Assembly: GCF_027921845.1 (NCBI RefSeq)
Contig: NZ_BSEN01000015.1
Location: 816,636 to 880,635 of the forward strand
Length of the DNA stretch: 64,000 nt
Reading direction: 5' to 3'
DNA from: Leifsonia poae
Lineage (GTDB): Bacteria; Actinomycetota; Actinomycetes; Actinomycetales; Microbacteriaceae
The translations under genes were made by a program, and so were the position numbers. The notes below the pieces were generated by a model. It saw nothing but the letters and a program-made list of their open reading frames with translations, was not told where the DNA came from and did no database searches. Below are positions 17,113-25,457 of the stretch, in pieces; position 1 is the stretch's first letter; every line of letters begins with the position of its first letter.

Positions 17113-19689
17113 TCAGAGCCGGGGGTCGACCGGCTCCGACTCCATCGCGAGCACGGCGAACACCGCCTGGTGCACCTGCCACAGGGGCGCACCGCCCACC
17201 AGACGCTCCAGCGCCTCGAGGCCCAGCGCATACTCCCGCAGCGCCATCGAGCGCTTATGGGCGACGTTCCGGTCGCGGAGACGCACCAGATTCTCGGGCT
17301 CGGTGTAGTCGGGTCCGTAGATGATGCGCAGGTACTCGCGGCCGCGCACCTTGATGCCCGGCTGAGCGAGCCCGGAGTCGGTGCGCACCAGGTTCGCGAA
17401 CGGCTTGACGACCATCCCCTCGCCTCCCGCTTCGGTGAGTTCCGTCCACCATGCGATCGCCGCCGCGACCGACTCGGGATCGTCGAGGTCGATCGGCACG
17501 CGGCGGGTGCGCCGCACGAGCGCCGGATCGGCGGCGGCCAGACGGTCGGCGATCGCGAGCTGCCAGCCGTGGTCGTGGTCGGCGAAGTGCCGTCCCTCGG
17601 CCGCGAGCACCTGGAACGGTGCGAGCTGGATGCCCGCGAGTCCATCGGCGTGGCCGACGTACCGGCGGTAGGCGTCGACGTACCGGTCGGCATCGCGCTC
17701 ACGCATCCTGGTGCTGGTCAGGAGCGCGCCGACCTCGATGCCGCGAGCCGCCGCGGCCTCGAGCGCCGCCACCGCGGGAGGCAGCGCTGCGCGTGCGGCA
17801 GCGCCGACGGTCGCGTACTGCTCGCGGATCATCGCTCCCGCCTTCAGCGACCACGGCAGCAGTTCGGCGTCGAAGAGCAGCCAGTCGGTCTCCAGCTCGT
17901 CCCACACTCCGGCCGTCGCGACCGCACGGTCGAGCCGTCGAAGGAACCCCTGCTCCAATCCAGGCTCGAAGAACCGGCGCCCGGTGCGGGTGTGCACGGT
18001 GCCGAGCCATCCCGGCTCGCCGCCGAACCGCTCGGCATCGTGGGTCAGCAGCACGACGGCGCGCGAGCCCATGTGCTTCTCCTCCGCCAGCAGCCGAGTC
18101 ACGCCCTCGCGCCGATACGCCGCGAACGCCTCATCCGGATGCTCGAGCAGTCCCTCGCGCGCGCTCGCGTTCGGCGGCGACATGGTCGGCGGAAGGTAGA
18201 GCAGCCTGCGCGGATCCACGGCCCAGCGGCTCATGACCTCCAGCGCCCCCGCGGCGTTCTCCTCCCGCACTCCGATCCGGCCGTGCGTGGATGTCTCGAT
18301 GATGTGCTTGCCGAGCACGTCGTCGATGCGCAGCAGCCCGCCCTCGCGCTCCGGAGACGTGTCGCCGTCGCCGTCCTCTGGGAGGAACGGCCGGGCAGGC
18401 TCGTACCAGACCCGTTCGGCGGGCACCGAGACGACCTTGCGCTCGGGGTAACGCAGAGCGCTGAGCGACCCGCCGAACACGCAGCCCGTGTCGAGGCACA
18501 TCGTGTTGTTGACCCACTCCGCCCGCGGGGTCGGCGTGTGCCCGTAGAGCACGGTCGCCGATCCACGGTAGTCGTCGGCCCATGGCAGGCGCACGGGCAG
18601 GCCGAACTCGTCGGTCTCCCCCGTGGTGTCCCCGTACAGCGCGAACGAACGAACCCGGCCGGATGCCCGCCCCTGGTACGCCTCCTTCAACCCAGCGTGA
18701 GCGACCACGAGGCGTCCGTCGTCGAGCACGAGATGCGACACCAGGTCGTGGCAGAAGGTCTCCACCCGGGCACGGAACTCGGGTGTCTCATCCGCCAGCT
18801 GCGCGAGCGTCTGCTCCAGCCCGTGGCTGACCTGCACCTTCGCCCCGCGGAGTGCGCGCACCAGCTTGGCCTCGTGGTTGCCGGGCACGGCCAGGGCGTG
18901 GCCGTTCTCGACCATTCCCATCGCCAGGCGCAGCACGCCGGGGCTGTCGGGGCCGCGATCGACCAGATCGCCGAGGAAGACGACGCGCCTGCCCTCCGGA
19001 TGCTCGGCGTCGACCGCGCGCCCCTCGTCGTCACGGCGCAGCGCGTAGCCGAGCGTCGTCAGCAGGCCCTCGAGCTCCGACAGGCAGCCGTGCACGTCGC
19101 CGATGGCGTCGAACGGCCCGGTCTCTCCGCGCCGGTCGGTGAGCAGCGGAACCCTCTGCACCCGCGCCGCGGCGATCTCTTCCACGCTGCTCAGCACGTG
19201 GACGGAGCGGAACCCCTCCTTGGCGAGGAATCGAAGGGACTTGCGCAGCTGCCCGTGCTGGCGATGCACCACGGCTGCGCCGAAGTCGCGGTCCGGCCTG
19301 GCGGCGTTCCGCTCGACGCAGATGCGCTCGGGCAGGTCGAGGACGACGGCCACCGGGAGCACGTCGTGTGCCTTGGCCAGGTCGACGAAGCTCTTGCGCG
19401 AGCTCCGCTGAACGTTCGTGGCGTCGATCACCGTCAGCAGACCGGCCTCGAGACGTTTCGCGGCGACGAACCGCAGGGCATCGAATGCGGCCGCCGTCGC
19501 CTCCTGACTGTTCTCGTCGTTGGAGACCAGCCCGCGGAAGAAGTCGCTCGACAGCGTCTCGAACGGCGCGAACTTCTCCCGTGCGAAGGTCGACTTGCCC
19601 GAGCCGCTGACGCCGACGAGCACCACCAGCGACAGGGCCGGAATGCGCAGTTCCGCCGGCTCGGCGATCGATCCATCCATCCCGGTCAT
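17113..19689 (-). CDS. pnkp: Polynucleotide kinase-phosphatase-ligase Pnkp (RNA repair)
   Basis: 858 residues, the size of bacterial Pnkp. Three domains are visible. The first is a 5'-OH polynucleotide kinase (about 18-185) with P-loop GVSGSGKST (26-34). The second is a metallophosphatase that removes 2',3'-cyclic or 3' phosphate (about 190-420), with GDVHGC (197-202), GDLVDRG (240-246), GNHE (270-273) and a later GHTP. The third is a nucleotidyltransferase/ligase (about 470-858) with nucleophile K538 in EKHMGSR and motif EGMVVKP (757-763). In the known pathway the enzyme heals and seals RNAs cut by ribotoxins, and its ligase needs Hen1. The start overlaps the Hen1 stop by four bases, which fits a complex. 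All active-site motifs look intact. Confidence 0.95.
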   Translation of the reverse strand: MTGMDGSIAEPAELRIPALSLVVLVGVSGSGKSTFAREKFAPFETLSSDFFRGLVSNDENSQEATAAAFDALRFVAAKRLEAGLLTVIDATNVQRSSRKSFVDLAKAHDVLPVAVVLDLPERICVERNAARPDRDFGAAVVHRQHGQLRKSLRFLAKEGFRSVHVLSSVEEIAAARVQRVPLLTDRRGETGPFDAIGDVHGCLSELEGLLTTLGYALRRDDEGRAVDAEHPEGRRVVFLGDLVDRGPDSPGVLRLAMGMVENGHALAVPGNHEAKLVRALRGAKVQVSHGLEQTLAQLADETPEFRARVETFCHDLVSHLVLDDGRLVVAHAGLKEAYQGRASGRVRSFALYGDTTGETDEFGLPVRLPWADDYRGSATVLYGHTPTPRAEWVNNTMCLDTGCVFGGSLSALRYPERKVVSVPAERVWYEPARPFLPEDGDGDTSPEREGGLLRIDDVLGKHIIETSTHGRIGVREENAAGALEVMSRWAVDPRRLLYLPPTMSPPNASAREGLLEHPDEAFAAYRREGVTRLLAEEKHMGSRAVVLLTHDAERFGGEPGWLGTVHTRTGRRFFEPGLEQGFLRRLDRAVATAGVWDELETDWLLFDAELLPWSLKAGAMIREQYATVGAAARAALPPAVAALEAAAARGIEVGALLTSTRMRERDADRYVDAYRRYVGHADGLAGIQLAPFQVLAAEGRHFADHDHGWQLAIADRLAAADPALVRRTRRVPIDLDDPESVAAAIAWWTELTEAGGEGMVVKPFANLVRTDSGLAQPGIKVRGREYLRIIYGPDYTEPENLVRLRDRNVAHKRSMALREYALGLEALERLVGGAPLWQVHQAVFAVLAMESEPVDPRL

Positions 19690-21113
19690 GCGTCCTCCCT
19701 CCGGAACAGTGCGAGCTGGGTCGGCGACCCCCGGCGCTCATCGACGTCGCCCACGTCTCTGAACTCGACGCTGTAGCCCGTGCGTCCGGCCACACCGGTC
19801 GCCCACGAACGGAACTCGCCCCTGCTCCACTCGAACCGGTGATCCGGATGGCGCATCGCCCCGGCTGACAGCGACGGATAGAGCTCGTTGTACTCGCGGT
19901 TGGGCGTCGTGACGATCACCGCCGCCGGACGCGCGGCAACGAACACCGCGCGCTCGACGGCCGCGTGGCGTTCCGGATCGATGTGCTCGATGACCTCCAT
20001 GAGCACGACGGCGTCGAGCCCGGCGATCCGGTCGTCCTGGTACGTCACCGACGACTGCAGCAGTCGCACCCGGCCCTGCTGGGCATCGCTCAACCGGCCG
20101 AGCTGAAGACGTTCGGCCGCCACGGCCAGCGCGCCGGCGGACACGTCCGTTCCGACGATCTCAACGTACGCGCGGTCGTCGAGCAGCGGGCGCAGCAGGG
20201 CTCCCGGTCCGCAGCCGAGATCGGCGACACGGCGAGCGCCGAGCTCGCGGAGGATGCCCAGCACGACCTCGGCCCTCACGCGGTTGAGCGGAGCGCGGTC
20301 GTCGCCGGCGGCCGGCCCCGCGGCATCGGCTGCCTCCGGCGTCACGGGGCCCTCCGCGGCGAGCGCCGGCACTCCGTCCGCCTCGGCGAGCCGAGTCGCC
20401 GCGTCATCGATGTACGACCGCTGGTGCTTCAGGTAGCGCTGCGTGATCAGCTCGCGCTCCGGATGCCCGGCCAGCCATCCCTCGCCGGCGCGCAGCAGCT
20501 TGCCCACCTCGTCGTCGCTCACCCAGTAGTGCTTCGCGTCGTCGAGTACGGGCAGCAGCACGTACAGGTGCCGGAGAGCGTCGGCCAGCCTCACCGTGCC
20601 CTCCAGCCGGATGGCCTGGTAGGGAGAGGGTCCCCACTCGGGGAAGGCGTCGTCGAGCGGCAGCTCCGTTGCCGTGACCTGCCAGCCGAGCGGCTCGAAG
20701 AGTCGGGCGGCGAGATCGACGGGCCCGCGGACGGGGACCGCGCTCAGCTCGATCGCGAGCGGCATCGGATTCGCCGCGAGGTCAGGACGCGCGTCGCTAC
20801 GACCGGTCATGGCTGTGCGGAAGACGGCGCCGACCGCCGTCGCCATCATCGATCCGGATGCGTACGGCCGGTCGTTCACGTAGTGGGCGAGCGTCCCGTC
20901 GCCGGACCCGCGGAACCGCTTGCTCCGCACCAGCTCGATCGGGTCGATCTCGAGCATCAACGCCGCCGTGCACTGCGCGTCGTCTGCGACCGGGTAGAAG
21001 ACATGCGCTCGCCCGACGCTCAGGTCGAACACGTGCGCAGTTTCCGGGTTCTTGTGCAGCAGGAAGCCGAGGTCCGTCGCCGACGGTCCGGTGTAGGTGA
21101 GAGTGACGAGCAT
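19686..21113 (-). CDS. hen1: 3'-terminal RNA ribose 2'-O-methyltransferase Hen1
   Basis: 475 residues, the bacterial Hen1 size. The N-terminal half (about 1-245) is the bacteria-specific domain that in studied systems activates the Pnkp ligase. The C-terminal half is a Rossmann methyltransferase with SAM motif ADLGCGPG (297-304) and the metal-binding set ExxEH (E373, E376, H377) plus H425 in RHPDH. It methylates the 2'-OH at the broken RNA end before ligation, which protects the repaired RNA from being cut again. A roughly 30-residue Ala-rich linker (about 250-275) joins the halves. It is coupled to pnkp by a four-base overlap and lies 45 bases after the small unknown gene. Confidence 0.95.
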   Translation of the reverse strand: MLVTLTYTGPSATDLGFLLHKNPETAHVFDLSVGRAHVFYPVADDAQCTAALMLEIDPIELVRSKRFRGSGDGTLAHYVNDRPYASGSMMATAVGAVFRTAMTGRSDARPDLAANPMPLAIELSAVPVRGPVDLAARLFEPLGWQVTATELPLDDAFPEWGPSPYQAIRLEGTVRLADALRHLYVLLPVLDDAKHYWVSDDEVGKLLRAGEGWLAGHPERELITQRYLKHQRSYIDDAATRLAEADGVPALAAEGPVTPEAADAAGPAAGDDRAPLNRVRAEVVLGILRELGARRVADLGCGPGALLRPLLDDRAYVEIVGTDVSAGALAVAAERLQLGRLSDAQQGRVRLLQSSVTYQDDRIAGLDAVVLMEVIEHIDPERHAAVERAVFVAARPAAVIVTTPNREYNELYPSLSAGAMRHPDHRFEWSRGEFRSWATGVAGRTGYSVEFRDVGDVDERRGSPTQLALFRREDA

Positions 21114-21158
21114 CGGGCCCCCAGGTCGCGTCAGGCCACCCTATCGGCCCGGATGCCG

Positions 21159-21560
21159 TCAGAGCGCGCGTACCCGGTTGTTCCGTGCGTCGTGCGTGAG
21201 TTCGGCGAGACCGAGCGCCTCGAGCAGCGGTGGCAGGTACATCCCGAACCGTCCCCGGTAGCCCTTGCGCAGGCCGTACCAGCCACCCACCGGGTTGGAC
21301 TCGTCACGTCCCCACGCCTCCACCGTCCCTGCGGCGGCCTGCTTCTGCTCGTCGGCGGCGCCGAGCGGCACCCAGTCACCCTGTTCGCGCAGCCACGCCG
21401 CGAGATCGTCGATCGCGCTGAGGTGGTATTTGAGGGTCGTCGGCCCCACCTGGCACACCAGCGCGGGTGGGTCGCCCGCCTCGTCACGCCACATCGAATA
21501 CTCCGACGATCCGGGGGCCGTCTTCAGGAGCCACGGGTCGTCCTTCGTGCCGTCGGCCAT
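21159..21560 (-). CDS. Small uncharacterised protein (probably DUF6855-type)
   Basis: 133 residues from ATG 21560, preceded by a strong GAAGGAGG five bases upstream. The open frame extends much further upstream but only as antisense of the FBP gene. The protein has no signal peptide or membrane helix. It begins MADGTKDDPW and has a conserved-looking centre (GDWVPLGAADEQK, then GTVEAWGRDESNPVGGWYG) and the end ARNNRVRAL. I recall this as a small conserved actinobacterial/proteobacterial family without known function, but I cannot confirm the DUF number. It sits between the FBP-domain gene and hen1 with gaps of 37 and 45 bases, so it is probably co-transcribed with the RNA-repair pair. Confidence 0.8.
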   Translation of the reverse strand: MADGTKDDPWLLKTAPGSSEYSMWRDEAGDPPALVCQVGPTTLKYHLSAIDDLAAWLREQGDWVPLGAADEQKQAAAGTVEAWGRDESNPVGGWYGLRKGYRGRFGMYLPPLLEALGLAELTHDARNNRVRAL

Positions 21561-21597
21561 CGTGGCCTCCTTCTCGAGGGATAAATCGAGTATGCGG

Positions 21598-22098
21598 CTA
21601 GATGCGCGCGCCCACCACCGTGTTGGCGAAACGGCGGGCGCGCTCGGCGAGCCCGGCGATGCGGTCGGCGACCACCAGGTCGGCATCGAAGCCGACGTAC
21701 GAGGGCGGCGGGGTGCGGCGCACGTTCTCGCAGCACTCGAAACCACCGCACAGCAGCGTGCCGACGGTGTCGCCGTTGCGGCCGGCCTGCCCCGCCCGCT
21801 TGGCCACGTACAGGTACACGTCGTGGGTGAGATGCACGTCTTGGCACCAGCCGCACATCGTGGGCGCGTGGGAGCGCATCGACGCCTCGGATGCCCGCAG
21901 CACGATACCGACCGGACCGTTCTCCGTCGGAACCACCACATAGCCGCGCTGCGGCACGCGGGGATCGCGCCAGCCGAGATACTCGCGGCGGGACCAGTCC
22001 ACCTCGTGGAGCCCCGGCGGCATGGGGAGTTCGGCGGCCTCGCTGCGAGAGCAGTTCACGAACGCGTCGCGGATCTCGGCCTGCGAAAGGATGTCCAT
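21598..22098 (-). CDS. FBP-domain (EF-G-binding type) zinc protein
   Basis: 166 residues. Four or more cysteines are arranged as CGWC (82-85) and CGGFECC (117-123), fitting the treble-clef zinc finger found at the C-terminus of elongation-factor-G-binding proteins of the FusB kind (FBP domain). FusB-type proteins bind EF-G and free stalled ribosomes; whether actinobacterial FBP-only proteins do the same is not established. GGAGGAGG lies about seven bases before the ATG. It is the first gene of a leftward unit with the small unknown gene, hen1 and pnkp, and is divergent from thioredoxin. No transmembrane segment. Confidence 0.8.
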   Translation of the reverse strand: MDILSQAEIRDAFVNCSRSEAAELPMPPGLHEVDWSRREYLGWRDPRVPQRGYVVVPTENGPVGIVLRASEASMRSHAPTMCGWCQDVHLTHDVYLYVAKRAGQAGRNGDTVGTLLCGGFECCENVRRTPPPSYVGFDADLVVADRIAGLAERARRFANTVVGARI

Positions 22099-22129
22099 GC
22101 TTTTTCCTCCTCCTCCATGCTGTCACAGC

Positions 22130-22159
22130 TTGACCTTGCCCCTGGGGTCACGGTCTAAC
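22130..22159 (+). promoter_or_regulatory. Thioredoxin promoter with MerR-like dyad, leaderless
   Basis: A -35 box TTGACC (22130-22135) and a -10-like TCTAAC (22154-22159) are 18 bases apart. That gap contains an imperfect dyad, GACC-TTG-CCCC facing GGGG-TCA-CGGTC. Long-spacer promoters with GACC/GGTC arms are typical of MerR-family control. The start of transcription would fall at or next to the thioredoxin ATG at 22168, and no Shine-Dalgarno is seen, so the message is probably leaderless. Confidence 0.5.
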
Positions 22160-22167
22160 CTCGCCGC

Positions 22168-22494
22168 ATGACTCACCTCACTGCTGTCACCGACGCCACC
22201 TTCGACCAGACGGTACTCTCCGCCGACAAGACCACCATCGTCGAGTTCTGGGCCCCGTGGTGCGGGCCGTGCCGGGCACTCTCGCCCATCCTCGAGCGGC
22301 TCGCCGAGGAGCACGCCGACACCATCACGATCCTCAAGATCAACGCTGACGAGAACCTGAAGTCGGCTATGGAGTACCACGCGATGTCGCTTCCGGTGAT
22401 GAAGGTCTTCCAGGGCGGCGAAGTGGTGAAGACGATCGTCGGCGCCAAGCCCAAGCCGGCGCTCGAGTTCGAGCTGGCGCCCTACCTCACGTGA
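22168..22494 (+). CDS. Thioredoxin
   Basis: 108 residues, classical thioredoxin length and fold, with active site WCGPC (31-35) and the cis-Pro in SLPVMKVF (about 75). It reduces protein disulfides in the cytoplasm using electrons from thioredoxin reductase. No reductase gene is nearby, so this may be a second thioredoxin rather than the main TrxA. Its last eight bases overlap the end of the convergent metallo-hydrolase gene. The promoter region has a MerR-like dyad, which would suit redox or thiol-stress induction. Confidence 0.95.
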   Translation: MTHLTAVTDATFDQTVLSADKTTIVEFWAPWCGPCRALSPILERLAEEHADTITILKINADENLKSAMEYHAMSLPVMKVFQGGEVVKTIVGAKPKPALEFELAPYLT

Positions 22495-23296
22495 GGTGGT
22501 CGTTCGCGCCGGTGACCCACGCGATGTAGCGGTCGGCCGAGCGCAGCACCGCGCCCCGCGCATCCTGGAGCACGGAGTTGCCCAGGTTGCCGTAGAGCCG
22601 GTCGAACGGCCGTTCGCACACCGCATCGGCCACCCGCCGCGCCACCGCCCCCGAGAGCGGGATGTCGTTCGGGTAGCTGCGCTGGAACGTCACCCAGCGA
22701 CCGGACGGGCCGGGGAACACCGTGTCGCCGGAGAGCACCACGCCGCGATCCCAGTGCACCACCGCACTGCCGGGGAAGTGGCCGCCGATCGTGCGCAGCG
22801 TCACCCCGGGGAGCACCTCGCGCTCCCCCGACCAGGTCTGGATGCACGGCTCCTCGCGTTGCACCCACCGACGGTCGCGCTCGTGCACCAGCACCGGGAC
22901 GTCTCCGAGCAGCCGGGACCACGACGTCTGCGCCCCGAACATGTGCGGGTGGCTGGTGGCGATCACGGATACACCGCCGAGGGCGCGCACCGCAGCGGCC
23001 GCATCCTCATCGACGTAGCCGGTCGGGTCCCACAGCAGGTTGCCCTCCGGCGTGCGCAGGAGCATGCTCTGCTGACCGATGCCCACCTTCGGTTCGGACC
23101 GGAGAGCATAGAGGTCGGGTTCGAGTTCGGAGACGCCGATGCGCTCGCCGTCCGACGCGAGCTGCTGAAGCGAGGTCCACACCTGACCTGTGGGTGGCAC
23201 GTACTGCCGTTCGTCCTCGCAGATCGGACAGTTCACCGGATGCTCCGCGCCCGCCGGATACTCGACGGCGCACGTCGCGCACAACCAATCGACCAT
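22487..23296 (-). CDS. MBL-fold protein with N-terminal zinc ribbon
   Basis: 269 residues from ATG 23296; the frame is open further upstream only as antisense. An N-terminal zinc ribbon has CATC (6-9) and CPIC (23-26). The metallo-beta-lactamase domain follows (about 55-265). Its first motif is SHPHMFG (115-121) where active enzymes have HxHxDH, so the Asp and third His are missing. Later ligands H173 (GGHFPGS) and D191 (LSGDT) remain. This variant motif recurs in a subgroup of MBL proteins as far as I recall, so it may bind a single metal rather than be dead. The substrate is unknown. Convergent with thioredoxin. Confidence 0.8.
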   Translation of the reverse strand: MVDWLCATCAVEYPAGAEHPVNCPICEDERQYVPPTGQVWTSLQQLASDGERIGVSELEPDLYALRSEPKVGIGQQSMLLRTPEGNLLWDPTGYVDEDAAAAVRALGGVSVIATSHPHMFGAQTSWSRLLGDVPVLVHERDRRWVQREEPCIQTWSGEREVLPGVTLRTIGGHFPGSAVVHWDRGVVLSGDTVFPGPSGRWVTFQRSYPNDIPLSGAVARRVADAVCERPFDRLYGNLGNSVLQDARGAVLRSADRYIAWVTGANDHLT

Positions 23297-23407
23297 GCGG
23301 AGACCATACTCCCCGGTCAGCCATTGCTTGCGGCCGCACGCCGGGAATAGCCTGTGCCTGCGACACCCGATCTCCCCTCCTCGACGTTCTTCGAAAGGTA
23401 CGAGCAC

Positions 23408-24208
23408 ATGGCGAATCAACCGGTGATCTTCATCCACGGCCTCTGGCTCCACGGCACCAGCTGGCAACCCTGGATCGAGTTCTTCCAGAACGAAGGATTC
23501 GACGCGGTCGCGCCGGGCTGGCCCGGCGAGAAAGACACCGTCGCCGAGACGCGCGAGCACGCCGACGACGTCGCCGGCAAGAGTATCGACGAAGTGACGG
23601 ACCATTTCGCGAAGATCATCGACGGCTACGACCAGCCGCCGATCATCATCGGCCACTCGTTCGGCGGTCTGATCACCGAAAAGTTGCTCGGCCTCGGCTA
23701 CGGCAATGCCGGCGTCGCAATCGACCCGGCACAGATCAAGGGCGTGCTCCCGCTCCCGCTCGCGCAGCTCAAGGCCGGGCTGCCCGCCCTCGGCAATCCG
23801 GCGAACATCAGCAAGGCGGTCAGCCTGACGGAGAAGGAGTTCAAGTACGGCTTCGGCAACGCGCTCACCGACGAGGAGTCCAAGGAGCTCTACGACGCCT
23901 GGACCATCCCGTCGACGGTGCGCCCGCTCTTCCAGGCCGCCGCGGCCAACTTCACGCTGCACTCCCAGGCCGCCGTGGACACCAAGAACGAAGACCGCGG
24001 CCCGCTGCTGCTGATCTCGGGCACGGCCGACCACACGGTCCCGGATGTCACGACCGACGCCACGATGAAGCAGTATCGCGACTCCAACGCGGTGACCGAG
24101 CTGATCAAGTTCCACGGCCGCGGGCACTCGCTGACCATCGACCACGGCTGGCACGACGTCGCCACCGAGGTGCTGGTCTGGCTCCGCCAGCAGCACGTCG
24201 GCGACTGA
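23408..24208 (+). CDS. Alpha/beta hydrolase
   Basis: 266 residues from ATG 23408, with GAAAGG nine bases upstream; an in-frame GTG at 23354 would add 18 residues that look unconserved. The fold opens with VIFIHGLWLHGTSW (oxyanion-hole HG), the nucleophile is S84 in GHSFGG, and the acid and His are probably in GTADHTVPD and GRGHSLTIDHGW. There is no signal peptide. Many close relatives are annotated simply as hydrolases, some with esterase activity, and the substrate cannot be inferred. The gene stands alone between the MBL gene and the flavin oxidoreductase. Confidence 0.88.
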   Translation: MANQPVIFIHGLWLHGTSWQPWIEFFQNEGFDAVAPGWPGEKDTVAETREHADDVAGKSIDEVTDHFAKIIDGYDQPPIIIGHSFGGLITEKLLGLGYGNAGVAIDPAQIKGVLPLPLAQLKAGLPALGNPANISKAVSLTEKEFKYGFGNALTDEESKELYDAWTIPSTVRPLFQAAAANFTLHSQAAVDTKNEDRGPLLLISGTADHTVPDVTTDATMKQYRDSNAVTELIKFHGRGHSLTIDHGWHDVATEVLVWLRQQHVGD

Positions 24209-24277
24209 CACCCGCAAACCGACATCGACGCCGGGCGCCGCCGGGGCAGGAATACCGGCGGCGTCACCGGCCTTGGG

Positions 24278-25306
24278 ATGAACGTGAAACGCATCGGATT
24301 CCTCTCCTTCGGACACTGGCAGCCGATCCCCGGCTCGGTCTCTCGCACGGCCTCGGATGCTCTGCTCCAGTCGATCGACCTCGCGGTCGCGGCCGAAGAG
24401 GTCGGGATCGACGGCGCCTACGTGCGCGTGCATCATTTCGCCCGCCAGCTCGCCTCGCCGTTCCCGCTGCTCGCGGCGATGGGCGCCCGCACCAGCCGCA
24501 TCGAGCTGGGCACCGCGGTGATCGACATGCGCTATGAGAACCCGCTGTACATGGCCGAGGATGCCGCGGCGGCCGACCTCATCAGCGGCGGCCGGCTCCA
24601 GCTCGGCATCAGCCGGGGATCACCCGAGACGGCATTGCAGGGGTACGAGTCCTTCGGCTACGCGCCGAACGACGGTGAGACCGACGCGGATCTCGCCCGG
24701 CGCCACACGGAGGTGTTCCGGGCGGTGATCGCAGGTGCGGGCGCGGCGATGTCGAACCCGCAGATGACCGGGGTCGAGCAGCCGCTGGCGATCGAACCAC
24801 GCTCGGAGACCCTGCCCGACCGCATCTGGTGGGGCTCGGGCACACGGCAGACGGCGGTCTGGACGGCCGAGCAGGGCATGAACCTGATGAGCTCGACGCT
24901 GCTCACCGAAGACACCGGCGTGCCGTTCGGAGACCTGCAGGCGGAACAGATCCGGCTGTACCGCGAGGCCTGGGCGGAGGCCGGCTGGGAGCGCGAGCCT
25001 CGCGTCTCGGTCAGCCGCAGCATCCTGCCGATCACGAACGACCTGGACCGGCGCTACTTCGGGGCGACGGCGCTCGGCGAGCGCACCGACCAGCTCGGCC
25101 ACCTCGACGGCGGCATCGCCCGGTTCGGCAAGACCTACGCCGGGGACCCGGAGCAGATCGTCGAGGAGCTGCGCGACGATGCGGCGGTGCGCGACGCGGA
25201 CACCGTGCTGGTGACGGTCCCGAACCAGCTCGGGGTCGAGTACAACGCCCACCTGCTCGAGACGATCGCCACCCAGATCGCGCCCGCGCTCGGCTGGCGC
25301 GACTGA
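24278..25306 (+). CDS. LLM-class flavin-dependent oxidoreductase
   Basis: 342 residues with the luciferase-like TIM-barrel pattern: RIGFLSFGHW at the start, AEEVGIDGAYVRVHHF, GTAVIDMRYENPLYMAEDAAAADLISGGRLQLGISRGSP, and a C-terminal VPNQLGVEYNAHLLETIA. Enzymes of this class use FMN or F420. Actinobacteria make F420, but no cofactor-specific motif is visible here. It starts 69 bases after the hydrolase on the same strand and may share its transcript. Reaction unknown. Confidence 0.9.
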   Translation: MNVKRIGFLSFGHWQPIPGSVSRTASDALLQSIDLAVAAEEVGIDGAYVRVHHFARQLASPFPLLAAMGARTSRIELGTAVIDMRYENPLYMAEDAAAADLISGGRLQLGISRGSPETALQGYESFGYAPNDGETDADLARRHTEVFRAVIAGAGAAMSNPQMTGVEQPLAIEPRSETLPDRIWWGSGTRQTAVWTAEQGMNLMSSTLLTEDTGVPFGDLQAEQIRLYREAWAEAGWEREPRVSVSRSILPITNDLDRRYFGATALGERTDQLGHLDGGIARFGKTYAGDPEQIVEELRDDAAVRDADTVLVTVPNQLGVEYNAHLLETIATQIAPALGWRD

Positions 25307-25457
25307 CCCCGGCCGCCTGGCCGGCTGCGGTGCACACCCCCTCGAAGACGGGGCACCGGCCGTCGTGGCACCCGCTGGCGCGCGCGGCACACCACCTGAC
25401 AGAATGAGTGCGCTGCACACCCGAAGCGCGGCGACGACAACGACGAAGGGGTGTGCT

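Noticed and set aside
16522-19776. 1084-codon plus-strand open frame
   Set aside because: It runs over the end of the phosphatase and antisense to pnkp, whose kinase, phosphatase and ligase motifs are all intact.
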